Source: Amphiura filiformis
Lineage: Eukaryota > Echinodermata > Ophiuroidea > Amphilepidida > Amphiuridae
DNA: 64,000 bases
Direction: 5' to 3'
Assembly: GCF_039555335.1 (NCBI RefSeq)
Contig: NC_092637.1
Location: forward strand, 40,264,526-40,328,525
Shown: in pieces, positions 49,146 through 57,381 of the stretch
Numbering within the stretch: the first letter of the stretch is position 1
How the letters are laid out: every line of letters starts with the position of its first letter
Position numbers and translations under genes: made by a program
Notes under the pieces: model-generated
Databases searched by the model: none
What the model was told of the DNA's origin: nothing
What the model saw: the letters and a program-made list of their open reading frames with translations, nothing else

Positions 49146-52100
49146 CAATGATGATGATGATGATGACGACGACGACTACAGCAATGATAAGTTTTATTGA
49201 TAAAATCCTCGTTGAAGTTCTCTTAGAAACGAGTAAGATTACCTTGGTTGCTTATTTGTCAAATGTTCGACTCTCAATAACTTGTGCTGCTAATAACTGT
49301 CGAGTCACAATCCATGTAAAAGGGTAGGTACATATTTTTACACACCAACATTTTACACATTCAAGAAATAATTCTTATTAAATCATTAGAGTGGATGATA
49401 AACATGCAGTTAATGCGTGCTGTGAATATTCGGATTGTCATGCCAATACGTTGATGTCACTGTCAGTGTATTAATCTTCCTTAAAATGTTTTTTGCAGAG
49501 TGTGATGATTTACGCTGGTCCTGAGTGTAAGTTGGTTGTAATGAAAGACAGAGATAAAAAATTTAAATCGCGTCTAACGTCGGGGCAAAGGCGCGCCGTA
49601 ATTGGTTGCCGACCTGTGCAGTACGGCATTTTCTGTCAAGTTGTCAGAATTTCAGACCCAAACTAGTCTTTTTATCTCTGTTTTTCATTATAATTTGGTC
49701 AATTGTTTCATTATTATAATAGGCCTTACGGTAAATGTTTCCAATAACATTGAAATGTTTGAAAAAAGATAAGTATTGAATCAAGAGTGTCTTTAATGCG
49801 CCCTCTGTATTTCTTCATAATCTTCTAAAATTGACAAAGAATGAAAATCATTTCTTCGCAAAATTGTTAATACAGTGCAACAATCTTTTGTTGTACTTCA
49901 AAAAACAAATACAATACAATGGGGAGTAGTGGTTTTCACCGAAACGAAATCCCACTTTTTTCAAGACTTTCTTATTTAAACCTATGAGAACTACCTGCCT
50001 ATTGGTCAAAAAAAGGAGTTTTCATTACCAATTGGACCAATCAGCAACATTGTTGGAATAATTTCACCACGCAAAAAAATGGGGGTGAATTATTTGCAAA
50101 ACTCCATTCTGATTGGTGATTAAAATGAAGATATCATGTAATTGACCTATCAGAGGCAATGTTAGATCGACAGGTAGTGCTCAAGGGGTTAACGTTTTGT
50201 CTTCCTTCCTTCTTAGCCGGGAGTTTATGTGAATGGCGTAGCGTTGGTTTGTTCAACCCGGATGACTACCAAACATTCCAAGAATATAGAGATAACGCTT
50301 TAGAGCGACAGTGCGAATCCCCAAACAACCCGGGAACATTGACTTGGACACCAGATGAAGACACCCCAGACTTAGTGTATTACCAGGTAAGGGACCGATC
50401 AGAATTTATGCGGGGAGATTTAGGTGAAACATGATGACTACCAAACATTTAAGAATAGTGCGATAACACGTTATAGCGACATTGGGACCCACCAAATTAT
50501 CTGGGCACCCGCTATGCCGAAAAGTTTGCTAGTACCCAGTCTCTAACACTAAACCTAACTCTAACACTATCCTAATTTCGGACTAGCCATGATGCAGTCA
50601 TGTCTACAGTAGAATTCACCTCACCTTTGCAGGACTTAAACTCCAATAAAAGCTATTAAACCAAGATAACACTCATTGAAACAGCTCAACTGATTAAATC
50701 GGATCTTCTCTGGCTGTGCTCATGTGTCTGTTTTATATGTGCGGTATCCCAATGAGCTGCTATAATACAGCTTCAGTTGGGTAACCGATTATAAAGGAAA
50801 CGCAAGGAAACAATGGTATGTGGACCATTGTTCACGAAATGAGACAATGGCCTGCTTTTTGTTAACCAGCATTGTTGAAAATGAGCAACATAATGATTGT
50901 TGACTTAAGGGCTGGGGTATGAACGTTTGGACAGTATTTATTGTGGGACATTAGAGCACATCAGACATATCGAATTGCATTCTGAATACGAAGAATGTCC
51001 TTCTGATATCAAATAATTTTGATTTTGAAATTCGCAATGTAATACACATTTTATGGCAAATCATTAAAATTGATAGTTTTGATATTTAACAGTACTTGAA
51101 GTAAACTTTATAAATCTGATGATTTATACTTAAAGTGTATGTAGGTGGGATGAAAAGCCGACAATCAATTGAAAATTTTGACCTATATCGTATTGAAGAT
51201 ATGGATTTTTCTTCCTAAAACACCAAAAAAAATTAGGTCTTTTTTGGGAAAAAATCTATATCTTCAATATGAAAGGTCAAAATTTTCAATTGACTGTCGG
51301 CTTTTCCTCCTGCTACATACACTTTAAGAATATGTCATTAGATATATATAATTTACTTCGAGTACTGTTATATATCAAAAATTTGAAAAATATCAAATTT
51401 TTATAATTTGTCATAAAATTTGTATTATATTGTGATTTTTCGATAGGTCTGAGGTGCTCTCATGTCCCACAAAAAATACTGTCGAAACGCAATAAACGCT
51501 CATTTTAGATCCCTTAACACGGTTTGGAAATAATTTCTTCATATTTTTGGTGTTATCTGTCGTTTACATATCCTTCATAGAATACTTTAAATGTAGCTTG
51601 TACCGTTTTTTGTGGCATCCTTCAGAACGGAGCGGTCCGTTACCAATATAGCTCAATATTTTCGGTCAAATCTCCATTCAATTAACACGGGGAGTTGGCT
51701 AGCTATGAGCTAGCTATGCCTTGCCCTCACGCATAATTTCGACGTGTTTTCTCACGGGCATATAATGGTGATTTTCGCCGAATTCAAGATGACCATCCCT
51801 GTTACAACAGTGAAACATGCCTTACATGAATCACCGGGAACGGTAGCGACTACATGTATCATGTCGCCCTCTAGAGTTAATATTAAACAAGGGCATACTT
51901 TTTTTGTACCTGAAGTCGACACTGTAAAAAGTTACGATTTTTAGTTCGTAATTGAACAAAATTGGTTGATAAACAGGTCTTGTTGTTCAATATACATTTA
52001 TAATCTTGATTTTCTACAGATATTATTAATTCCCTTTCCTTTTTCATTTTCCCAGTGTTACACACATCAATACCTAGGCTGGAAGATTCACGTGGTTGAT

Positions 52101-52175
52101 GGCGCTACTATGAGTTGCTGTATTTCTGTTGTGACTCTTCTCGCTGGCCTTTTACTAACCGTTATAATGAAATAA
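37289..52175 (+). CDS. Knickkopf/Skeletor-like cell-surface protein (2x DM13, DOMON, cupredoxin-like, GPI-type tail)
   Basis: Thirteen exons join in frame: 37289-37349, 38246-38395, 39400-39472, 41379-41484, 42783-42954, 44351-44423, 45613-45844, 46897-47136, 47658-48087, 48585-48778, 49499-49526, 50217-50386 and 52056-52175 (TAA), giving 682 residues. That is close to Drosophila Knickkopf (about 690), a protein that protects and organises chitin at the cell surface. Domains: signal peptide 1-20; DM13 about 27-140 (YIRDFYYDGLGPGDAYVWMG); second DM13 about 145-262 (LVELDYDGNGPGDAFYWAGE); Thr/Pro linker; DOMON about 290-480 (LSGRIKPGNYLAFGLSGS); cupredoxin-like part (YTFTINGGDD, YHPFYISNDEIGGYA); C-terminal hydrophobic LLAGLLLTVIMK. 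The two start codons in tandem leave the start open by one residue. Skeletor-type is the alternative name. Deuterostome function is unknown. Introns hold many MITEs. Confidence 0.88.
37593..37666 (+). tRNA. tRNA-Thr(CGT)-like sequence, probably pseudogene
   Basis: The anticodon arm CAGGTCTCGTAAACCTG (anticodon CGT at 37626-37628) and T arm CTGGGTTGGATTCCCAG pair perfectly, and GTGGCCGAGTGGTTAAGGC gives a D arm. The acceptor stem pairs poorly and the T loop has TTGGATT instead of TTCGANT, so the B box is altered. It lies in intron 1 of the Knickkopf-like gene. Confidence 0.45.
37938..38187. mobile_element. MITE with near-perfect 65-bp inverted ends
   Basis: ATATGAAGACCTGAGCGCAA followed by GAAGACCGTAAG at the left is mirrored almost without mismatch at the right, through GGCCCCTCAACATGTATACA. 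The inner part contains a further decayed inverted copy of GGCCCCTGAACATGTATA. The high identity of the arms suggests recent insertion. It ends about 60 bases before coding exon 2. Confidence 0.8.
39142..39236. mobile_element. Short copy of the GGGCTATTCC-end MITE
   Basis: CAATTTGAAATTCACACTCC and GTATGGATTTCAACTGTAAT then AGCCCA match the ends of the elements at 27577 and 42418. The ends face each other across only about 95 bases, so the interior is deleted. Confidence 0.6.
39473..40990. other. Intronic stretch without confident features
   Basis: Part of the Knickkopf-like gene's third intron. AACCTCAAGNGTTCC occurs twice (39730 and 39870). A GC-rich palindrome, CACTCCTGGGGGG mirrored by CCCCCCAGGAGT, sits at about 40818-40860 after a long G run; it may be a hAT-type end (CAGAGGCGGACCCAGCG at 40749). 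Confidence 0.4.
40998..41357. mobile_element. hAT-like MITE with 8-bp target duplication, 21 bases before an exon
   Basis: CAGTGGCGTAAGA at the left matches inverted TTTACGCCTATG at the right. ATATAAAC lies directly outside each end (40990-40997 and 41358-41365). The interior has the GTGCGAAGCGCAC motif also found in the 58964 element. The right duplication lies 13 bases before coding exon 4 (41379), so the acceptor pyrimidine tract is immediately next to the insertion. Confidence 0.85.
41563..42230. mobile_element. Foldback element with TACACTCATAGAAAT ends
   Basis: TACACTCATAGAAATG at the left and ATTTCTATGAGTGTA at the right are inverted. Each half has an internal hairpin built on TTGGCATTACTNNNNAAGTT (41731-41791 and 42153-42211). 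It is non-coding, within the intron 41485-42782. Confidence 0.75.
42418..42685. mobile_element. MITE with GGGCTATTCC ends, copy 2
   Basis: GGGCTATTCCATTTAAAATC at the left and the GTGTGATTGAATAGCC end at the right are inverted, with inner arms TTTGGAAATATCTTC/GAAGATATTTCCAAA. A second palindrome, GCAGCTCCATTTGA mirrored by TCAAATGGAGCTGC, occupies the centre. It ends about 100 bases before exon 5. Confidence 0.75.
43495..43715 (-). mobile_element. tRNA-derived SINE
   Basis: On the minus strand it starts ATGATGGCGCAGCGGTACGC, with a B box GCGAGTTCAAGCCCC. The core phrase CTTGGGCAAGGCGCTTTACC follows, a conserved SINE body sequence seen in many animals. It lies in the intron before exon 6. Confidence 0.65.
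43995..44327. mobile_element. MITE with AGAGCTTATTTCC ends, family E
   Basis: AAGAGCTTATTTCCAAACCC then TGTTAAGTCCAC at the left mirrors GTGGACTTAACACGG then TTGGAAAATAAGCTCTT at the right. TTGA flanks both ends. A decayed relative appears to host the insertion at 50905-51517. It ends 24 bases before exon 6 (44351). Confidence 0.72.
45131..45475. mobile_element. MITE family D copy 2, possibly inside another element
   Basis: GTATACGCTATCGAAGTTAC at the left and the arms TTAACTACCATAGCAATAGA and AAATCGCTCTGCACTAC are mirrored towards 45475. Flanking words GCACCACGTTCGATTTGG (45027) and GATAGCGCTGCGCTATGACG then TGGTGC (45551) look like an imperfect outer inverted pair, so this copy may be nested in an older element at about 45024-45590. 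Confidence 0.65.
45845..46443. other. Intronic stretch without recognised features
   Basis: It lies between Knickkopf-like exon 7 and the twin hAT MITEs. No repeat ends or coding signal were recognised. Confidence 0.4.
46452..46579. mobile_element. hAT-like MITE, first of a twin pair, 8-bp target duplication
   Basis: CAGGGGCGTAGCAAG at the left and CTTGCTACGCCCCTG at the right are perfect inverted ends. GGAATCAC lies outside both (46444-46451 and 46580-46587). Confidence 0.9.
46593..46768. mobile_element. hAT-like MITE, second of the pair, 8-bp target duplication
   Basis: The left end TGTTTGTGCGTAGCAAG is a decayed form of CAGGGGCGTAGCAAG and the right end is CTTGCTATGCCCCTG. CACTATGG lies outside both ends (46585-46592 and 46769-46776). 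The interior resembles the first element in inverted orientation (GGTGGACGAAGTC and GGGGCCC words). It lies 128 bases before the first DOMON exon. Confidence 0.85.
47137..47657. other. Intron between Knickkopf-like exons 8 and 9
   Basis: An ordinary intron with GT/AG ends; no transposon ends recognised. Confidence 0.6.
48918..49180. repeat. (GGA)n and (GAT)n microsatellites
   Basis: A GGA run at about 48918-48970 and a GAT run at about 49100-49145 with a degenerate extension to 49180. These create long acidic or Met-rich open frames that are not genes. They lie in the intron before the 28-nt exon. Confidence 0.9.
49976..50192. mobile_element. TTAA-flanked MITE, family A, complete copy 3
   Basis: TTAA at 49976-49979 is followed by the ACCTATGAGAACTACCTGCC end, and TTAA at 50189-50192 by the matching inverted end GGTAGTGCTCAAGGGG. 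The body matches the copies at 1 and 20667. The right end is only 24 bases upstream of coding exon 12 (50217), so the terminal TTAAC may act as branch point for that exon. Confidence 0.82.
50905..51517. mobile_element. TTAA-flanked palindromic MITE, family C, copy 2
   Basis: TTAA at 50905-50908 and 51514-51517 borders a palindromic body matching 29167-29832 in reverse orientation. Just outside, TTGAC on the left and CACGGTTTGGAAATAA on the right read together like the inverted end GGACTTAACACGGTTGG of family E, so it seems inserted into an older family E copy. Confidence 0.85.
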
Positions 52176-52176
52176 A
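52171..52176 (+). promoter_or_regulatory. AATAAA overlapping the Knickkopf-like stop codon
   Basis: AATAAA includes the TAA stop at 52173-52175. If used it would give an unusually short 3' UTR. No stronger signal was noticed in the next 100 bases. Confidence 0.35.
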
Positions 52177-52764
52177 TTTGAAAAGTTAATTGAATTTTTA
52201 TATATCGTGAGTTTAGATATTTTTTCCCATCTTAATTACCGCATACCGCCGAATATCAGGCAACTATCCTCGTCATTAACACCCTTTCGTATTTTCCGAC
52301 TACAGAGGGCAGTACAAAGCTGTTTCATCCCTGGTCGATACCCGCACTCTTCGAGTTATATTTATGTGGGCGGATTATAGTAATCTAGTATCCCGTCCAT
52401 CTACTTTGTTCAAGAAGCGGATCGAACAAGAATTGTCGAGTCAAGAGATACATTCCAAGGATAATTGAAATCTGGATATGACAATTCCTAATTAGCATGT
52501 GACCAATCGTTATTCAAATAGGTTATTGTTATAGAAAGAATGTCATCACCTCTTCAGATGCTGGCCCACATGATTTTGTGGCCACGTCACTGCAACTTGT
52601 TTACTGGTGCTTTACTCTGACGACGTGGTCAACATTGTGTGATTTTCTATACAGCAACTGTTGCTCTTACACCCGCCCTTGTCTTACCAATTATTAACCT
52701 ATTTATCAAAGTTCACCAAGGTAGTTGTGACCATCGACGTTGACCCCACCCCCGTCCCCCAAAT

Positions 52765-53539
52765 GTGACCGTTCACGGCGAATGAGCCGTAAATTCCTCC
52801 CCAGGTCAATTTTGTTTTATTTCGTGTTTAAAAAATGAACATCATTAACTTAAAAATGGTATATCATTTGACTTCAAACGATATCCAGAAGCGGGGTTAT
52901 GGTTTGTTAAACTTTGCTCCTTCAACAAAATTATAGCTTTTTACGTTTTTACATGTGTCTCTTTTTCCACATTGCTGGCAATAAATAGCAAACAGTCATA
53001 ATTGGCGGTCATTTCAAATCATGACCAAGTCAGGTTACTCCTTCATGTAATTATACACGAAATTAGGGTTAGGGTTAGGGTTAGTTTAGGGTTAGGATTA
53101 GGGTTAGGATTAGGGTTAGTGTTAGGGTTAGGGTTAGGGTTAGGATTAGGGTTAGGATTAGGGTTAGGGTTAGGATTAGCTTACACGAAATAATTACATG
53201 AAGGATCGACCCCAAGTCAACGAGGTTTAAGAAAGTTCTCTCATTGTTAATTGTTGGTTATGCATACCTGTACAAAATACAATGCCTGGTAACCCAATAC
53301 TTGAACAGGATTTAGCAAAAGCAAACAAAGACCAGAGCTATTAAAAGTTCTATAGCCATCTAAGGTAGAAGCTTATTATCCACATCGATAATAGGATTAT
53401 TGATTAGTTTTTGACTATCAAAATGAGACAGATGTCGGCCAGCTTAAGTTACCGATGAATACGACCTTCGTACACATTTTACACCGTAACTCAGAATACA
53501 ATTTAGGGAATTTACGGCTCATTTGTGCTGCCGGGTCAC
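52765..53539. mobile_element. Inverted-repeat element with GTGACC ends, carrying a nested element
   Basis: GTGACCGTTCACGGCGAATG then AGCCGTAAATTCC at the left mirrors GGAATTTACGGCTCATT followed by TGTGCTGCCGGGTCAC at the right. AAAT lies on both sides (52761-52764 and 53540-53543). A telomere-like array with its own inverted ends is inside at 53041-53207. Confidence 0.75.
53041..53207. mobile_element. Small inverted-repeat element with a TTAGGG-like core
   Basis: TCCTTCATGTAATTAT followed by ACACGAAAT at the left is mirrored by ACACGAAATAATTACATGAA then GGA at the right. Between them about 110 bases consist of TTAGGG and TTAGGA/TTAGTG variants. It is a short interstitial telomere-like array bounded by a hairpin. 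Confidence 0.75.
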
Positions 53540-53917
53540 AAATAAGTATCCTAAATGTTGTATTCCAACCGCTTTCATTCATACCATATAAATCCCGAGG
53601 ACCAAAATCAATGTCATTGTGATGAGCAGGTTCGCGCAGTAGTGCCCGCTATATCGTCTGAAGATATGACCGATAAGACCTCCCGAAAATGGCAAGTGAC
53701 ACTGGACGATATCAAAGCAGAAAGTCCATATTGTATAAACTGGTGCAAATCAAATGGAAGGATCGAGTACCTCTTCGCAACGATACTAGACGTATGACGT
53801 ACTATTGGACAAAACTCCACGTCTTGGTCATCTCCCAGCAATTCTAACCATTTTGCCGAGATCTAGCCGGGATTGGAACTTCCTTGGGAATATGAAAAGA
53901 TCATGCTGGGGTGATAT

Positions 53918-54225
53918 CAAGGGGTGAAGTTAGCTCAATCGTTAAGGCGGGATGCGGATTTAAACACTGACGGTGGTTTAGTAGGTCTACATCTTCGTGG
54001 AAAAAGGAGTTCCACTGGACAAGGAACTTACTGCTAATTGTAACCCGTACGGAACTCTGGGAACTGATCTGGTTACAAAGGTCTTTTGTGGATTGTCTAG
54101 GGTGTGCGCTTTTATGGAATGATTTGGGCCGTGGTGGTCAGCGACACAACCTGTAAAATGTGCTGAGGCTTGTGGATCAACGTCTAGGCGTTGTGCCTGT
54201 GCGTAACGCACTATAAATCAGTATT
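53918..54225 (+). mobile_element. tRNA-derived SINE (decayed)
   Basis: GTTAGCTCAATCGTTAAGGC is a good A box near the start. The end CGTAACGCACTATAAATCAG resembles the 3' tail of several animal SINEs. The B box is not clear. Confidence 0.45.
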
Positions 54226-55194
54226 ATTCAACTTGAATAGCCCAATAACAATTTGACTAACACATGGCCATGCTAAAGAAATAAAGTCGCTTGTATGCAC
54301 AAAGTACTAAACCGAAACGCAGTGCGCCGCAAAACTGACGGTATGATGTCAACTCAACTTTCTAGCTACAATGTAACAATCGGTTAAGAGCAGGGAAGAG
54401 TGCATGGTTGGTGACCAATCAGGAACCTGGACCAAAATAAACAAATTGGACCATACCTAGACGCACGTAAAACGTCATACGCGGGACGTATAATTGAAAT
54501 ACAGCGTTTCTAGAATTTAACACATAATAAATGAGACAGATAGCGCCGAATCAGAGAAGATATCTTCGATTCCCATAATGCATTTCTTCCATTTTAAATT
54601 TTCTACACTGATTTGCTATCCAGTGCAACATGGGTCGATAGTGACGAAATGTTCCTTGCAAAAGTTTCTTACTTGACTATAGAGCCATGTTCAGCCAGTC
54701 TGTTCTCAAAATTAAAAAAGGGAACCTGTACAAAGTAATGTGAGTATCATTTGATGAAATAAGCTGACGTATCATGTTGCAAAGGATTCTGGGAAGGGTA
54801 AGAAATCTTCTCTGGTGCCGAATTATCGTCACAACAATATCATGGGTAGCTCAATAACAAAATGATATGACACAAAGTCTACGATACAACGAAACAGGAA
54901 ATCCAAGGTACTTTGCGGAAATATTATTTGAGTTTTTGGTTCACTGATGTTACGCGCATCAGTTTCAATTTTTATGCAGATTCCTACATGTACATTAATT
55001 TGTTGCATTTAAAGACTAGTAGAGAACTCAACCAAACCTGGTTGTGAAGCTACGATATTTCAAAATTTAATGTTCTGGTTTTTTTGTGGTTTTTGTTTCT
55101 TTTCTAATTCAATTGTTGGCGAGGGGAGTTAATTAAACCCCTGTTTGCCAATGAATATATTATAATTAATTGTTTTAAATACAACCAATGAAAT
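54226..55194. other. Intergenic, no feature recognised
   Basis: It lies between the Knickkopf-like gene and the fibrinogen-domain gene. No exon-like coding or paired ends were seen. Confidence 0.4.
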
Positions 55195-56262
55195 CAAACA
55201 TTACGTTTCGATACCTAAAGAGAATTGATCAAAAATTGAATTCCCTCCTGAGGTTGATGGTATCTGTCAATGAGTTGACCAGATCACTAGTCTTTTATTA
55301 TAGCTAGAGGCAGTATGTAACACAAATGGGTCAATGAGTTACATAAAAAGTACCTTGTGTGGTATTAGCCGTGTTCAGACGTAGGGTATTTAACTCGAGT
55401 AAAGGGGTATTTACCTCGAGTAAAGTGCCCAGTCGGGGTAAGCTCGTGATAAATGTCGAGTTTGTGCCCGTCTGGACAGTAGTCGGGGCAGCTTATCCCG
55501 ACCTCAACCCGACTGATTTACCTCTGAAAAAGTCAGAGGTAAATCCTTAACCCGACCGGAGCAGTCAAGGTTGATGCATGTGTGGATCGCACTAGAGGTA
55601 ACAGTCGAGGTAAACATCTGAGTTCTTGCTCTAAACTACTTTACATGAATCAGGCGTGCGTTTTTTCTTCGCTGAATGGTGTAGGCCTAATGACCCTGCA
55701 AATACATGTTTATACAAAACTTTTTAATAGCATTTAAATGTCGGGTTATATAAAGATCATGAATACGTTTTTATAAAATTATATTTGGGCAAACATTTTG
55801 GTAAAATATTTTGTCAACAGTTAAATCAAATAAAATGTTTTGCATCACGTTTTCCATTTTCCGTTGCGAATTTTACTCGAATGAAATTGGTTTACAATCG
55901 GACTGCATATTTACTTTAAGAACCTGCGCGCTACTTCCGGAAATTATCCCGGGGTACAAAATGGTCGTGGTAAATTCACGTCAGCAGGTCGTGTTAAAAG
56001 GTCGGGGTAAGCTATGTATGGACAATCAGTCGAGTTAGCGAAAATATTTGTGGTATTTTATCACGGGTTGTAAAAAATTTAACTCGAGTAATAATTCGGG
56101 TCTGAACGTGTCTAGTTAGTTACCAGGAAGTGAGTTTTGCCTCAGGCCAATTTGGGGTTGAATGCTGATAACTCACTGCAAGAGTTATTACCTTCGATTT
56201 GGTTGAATAAGGAGGTGATACATGATCAATTCTGTTCAGGCAGTAAAACCTAATGGATAACT
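55195..56262. repeat. Interspersed repeat, family B, copy 2, split by an insertion
   Basis: The 55195-55363 and 56119-56262 segments together match the inverse of 12233-12452, including CCTTGTGTGGTATT on one side and GTGAGTTTTGCCTCAGGCCA on the other. TTGATCAATTCTCTTCAGG-like words occur at both outer ends in opposite orientation, suggesting inverted termini. Confidence 0.65.
55364..56118. mobile_element. MITE with GTGTTCAGAC ends inserted into family B
   Basis: CCGTGTTCAGACGTAGGG at the left and TTCGGGTCTGAACGTGTC at the right are imperfect inverted ends, with TTAG at both junctions. Inner words CTCGAGTAAA and GTCGGGGTAAG recur. Comparison with the 12233-12452 copy gives the empty site. The TTA-type target suggests PIF/Harbinger, but this is uncertain. 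Confidence 0.65.
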
Positions 56263-56526
56263 AGTATATTATTATTATCTGCATCTTATTCGCTCAAGTC
56301 CTGTATCGCAAAGTCAAACTACATTTCCGTGAAGGAAACTCATCAAAACACCTGTTCAAAAACTCCTGCCATGGCTTAAGATGTTTAAGTATAATCTACA
56401 AGATGTATAACGGTACTGCAAATACATTGACGTCAGAATGATTTTAATTTCGCGATATTTCGAAGATACGGCTTATAGTCCGGAATTTACGGTACTCCAT
56501 TTGAGTGACAAAACTTTTGAGACGTC

Positions 56527-57381
56527 TCAGTTCACTAGCCTTATTTTCATTTCGCTTCTCTTCAGTGCTTCATGAGATCCAGTAAAAGCCCACCATGCCA
56601 TTGTAGCAGAAGATTGCTGAGGATAACCCGAGTAGAAGCCGTTGAGATTTGAAGCGTGACATTTCTTGTACCACCAAGCACCTTTATGTCCAACAGCACA
56701 TTGTCCACTAGCAAAGTCATTATCTCTGTCCTTTGTCGTGAATGGCATATTCGCATGAACGCCGAGCCCGTCTCCAGCCGTTCCACTATACTCTCCCAAC
56801 GCAAGCTGATAATTGGTTGCTTCATCCCCGACACCAAAATCATCATATTCAGCATAAGCAGTGTTATTATCGAAATCTTCCAACTCGATCTTCAACTTCC
56901 AAGAGGACCCTGTTTTAGTCAGTCGATTGATCTTCTCAAGTCCAAGCCAGTACTCCCCATTTAGGTCTCCAAAACCGTTTTTATAGTCCTCCCAACCACG
57001 AAAGAAATCTACTGATCCATCAAATCGTTTCTGTATCACAGTCCAGCTTTCTCCTTCTGTTTCCAGATCACAGAAGGCTTGAAACGATCCTCGACGACCT
57101 AAATCATCCCATGGTGTTATCGTGTAGACACCGCTAATGTACGGTCCTTGCGCGGCGACGTCCGAACAATCCCCGGCTGTTAGATGCGTGCCTTTCGTCA
57201 ATGTGTTTAAGTAAGCTACCATTTGGCTGAGGAGCTGGTTTTGTGTGTCCAATAGATGTGCGATTCCATCGGAATCCAATATATTATTGGTAGCTCTTTT
57301 CTGAGGATAGCCGTTGGTACATCCCGCGTAGAGAAATAATATGGTTATGAATAAGGCAGCATGGCGTAGTGTGCTCTCCAT
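56527..57381 (-). CDS. Secreted fibrinogen-related protein (FReD lectin), single exon
   Basis: This 284-residue protein has a signal peptide (1-24), a short hydrophobic-heptad stretch (about 40-63) that could trimerise, and a complete fibrinogen C-terminal domain (72-284). Visible landmarks are the first disulphide pair C72-C104, SWTVIQKRFDGSVDFFRGWE, NGEYWLGLEKIN, the calcium loop DRDND (218-222), the second pair C228-C241 with GAWWYKKCHASNLNG, and MKIRLVN at the end. Ficolin- and tachylectin-type relatives bind acetylated sugars on microbes, so an innate recognition role is likely but inferred. The whole coding region is uninterrupted, unlike the other genes here. The start is the only upstream ATG that yields a signal peptide. 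No clear AATAAA was found downstream. Confidence 0.93.
   Translation of the reverse strand: MESTLRHAALFITILFLYAGCTNGYPQKRATNNILDSDGIAHLLDTQNQLLSQMVAYLNTLTKGTHLTAGDCSDVAAQGPYISGVYTITPWDDLGRRGSFQAFCDLETEGESWTVIQKRFDGSVDFFRGWEDYKNGFGDLNGEYWLGLEKINRLTKTGSSWKLKIELEDFDNNTAYAEYDDFGVGDEATNYQLALGEYSGTAGDGLGVHANMPFTTKDRDNDFASGQCAVGHKGAWWYKKCHASNLNGFYSGYPQQSSATMAWWAFTGSHEALKRSEMKIRLVN

Noticed and set aside
53065-53190. True chromosome end
   Set aside because: The TTAGGG-like array is short, degenerate and followed by unique sequence and a host gene, so it is interstitial.
53555-53797. 80-codon frame on the plus strand
   Set aside because: No recognised domain, no splice partners and no neighbouring gene; it cannot be told from chance.
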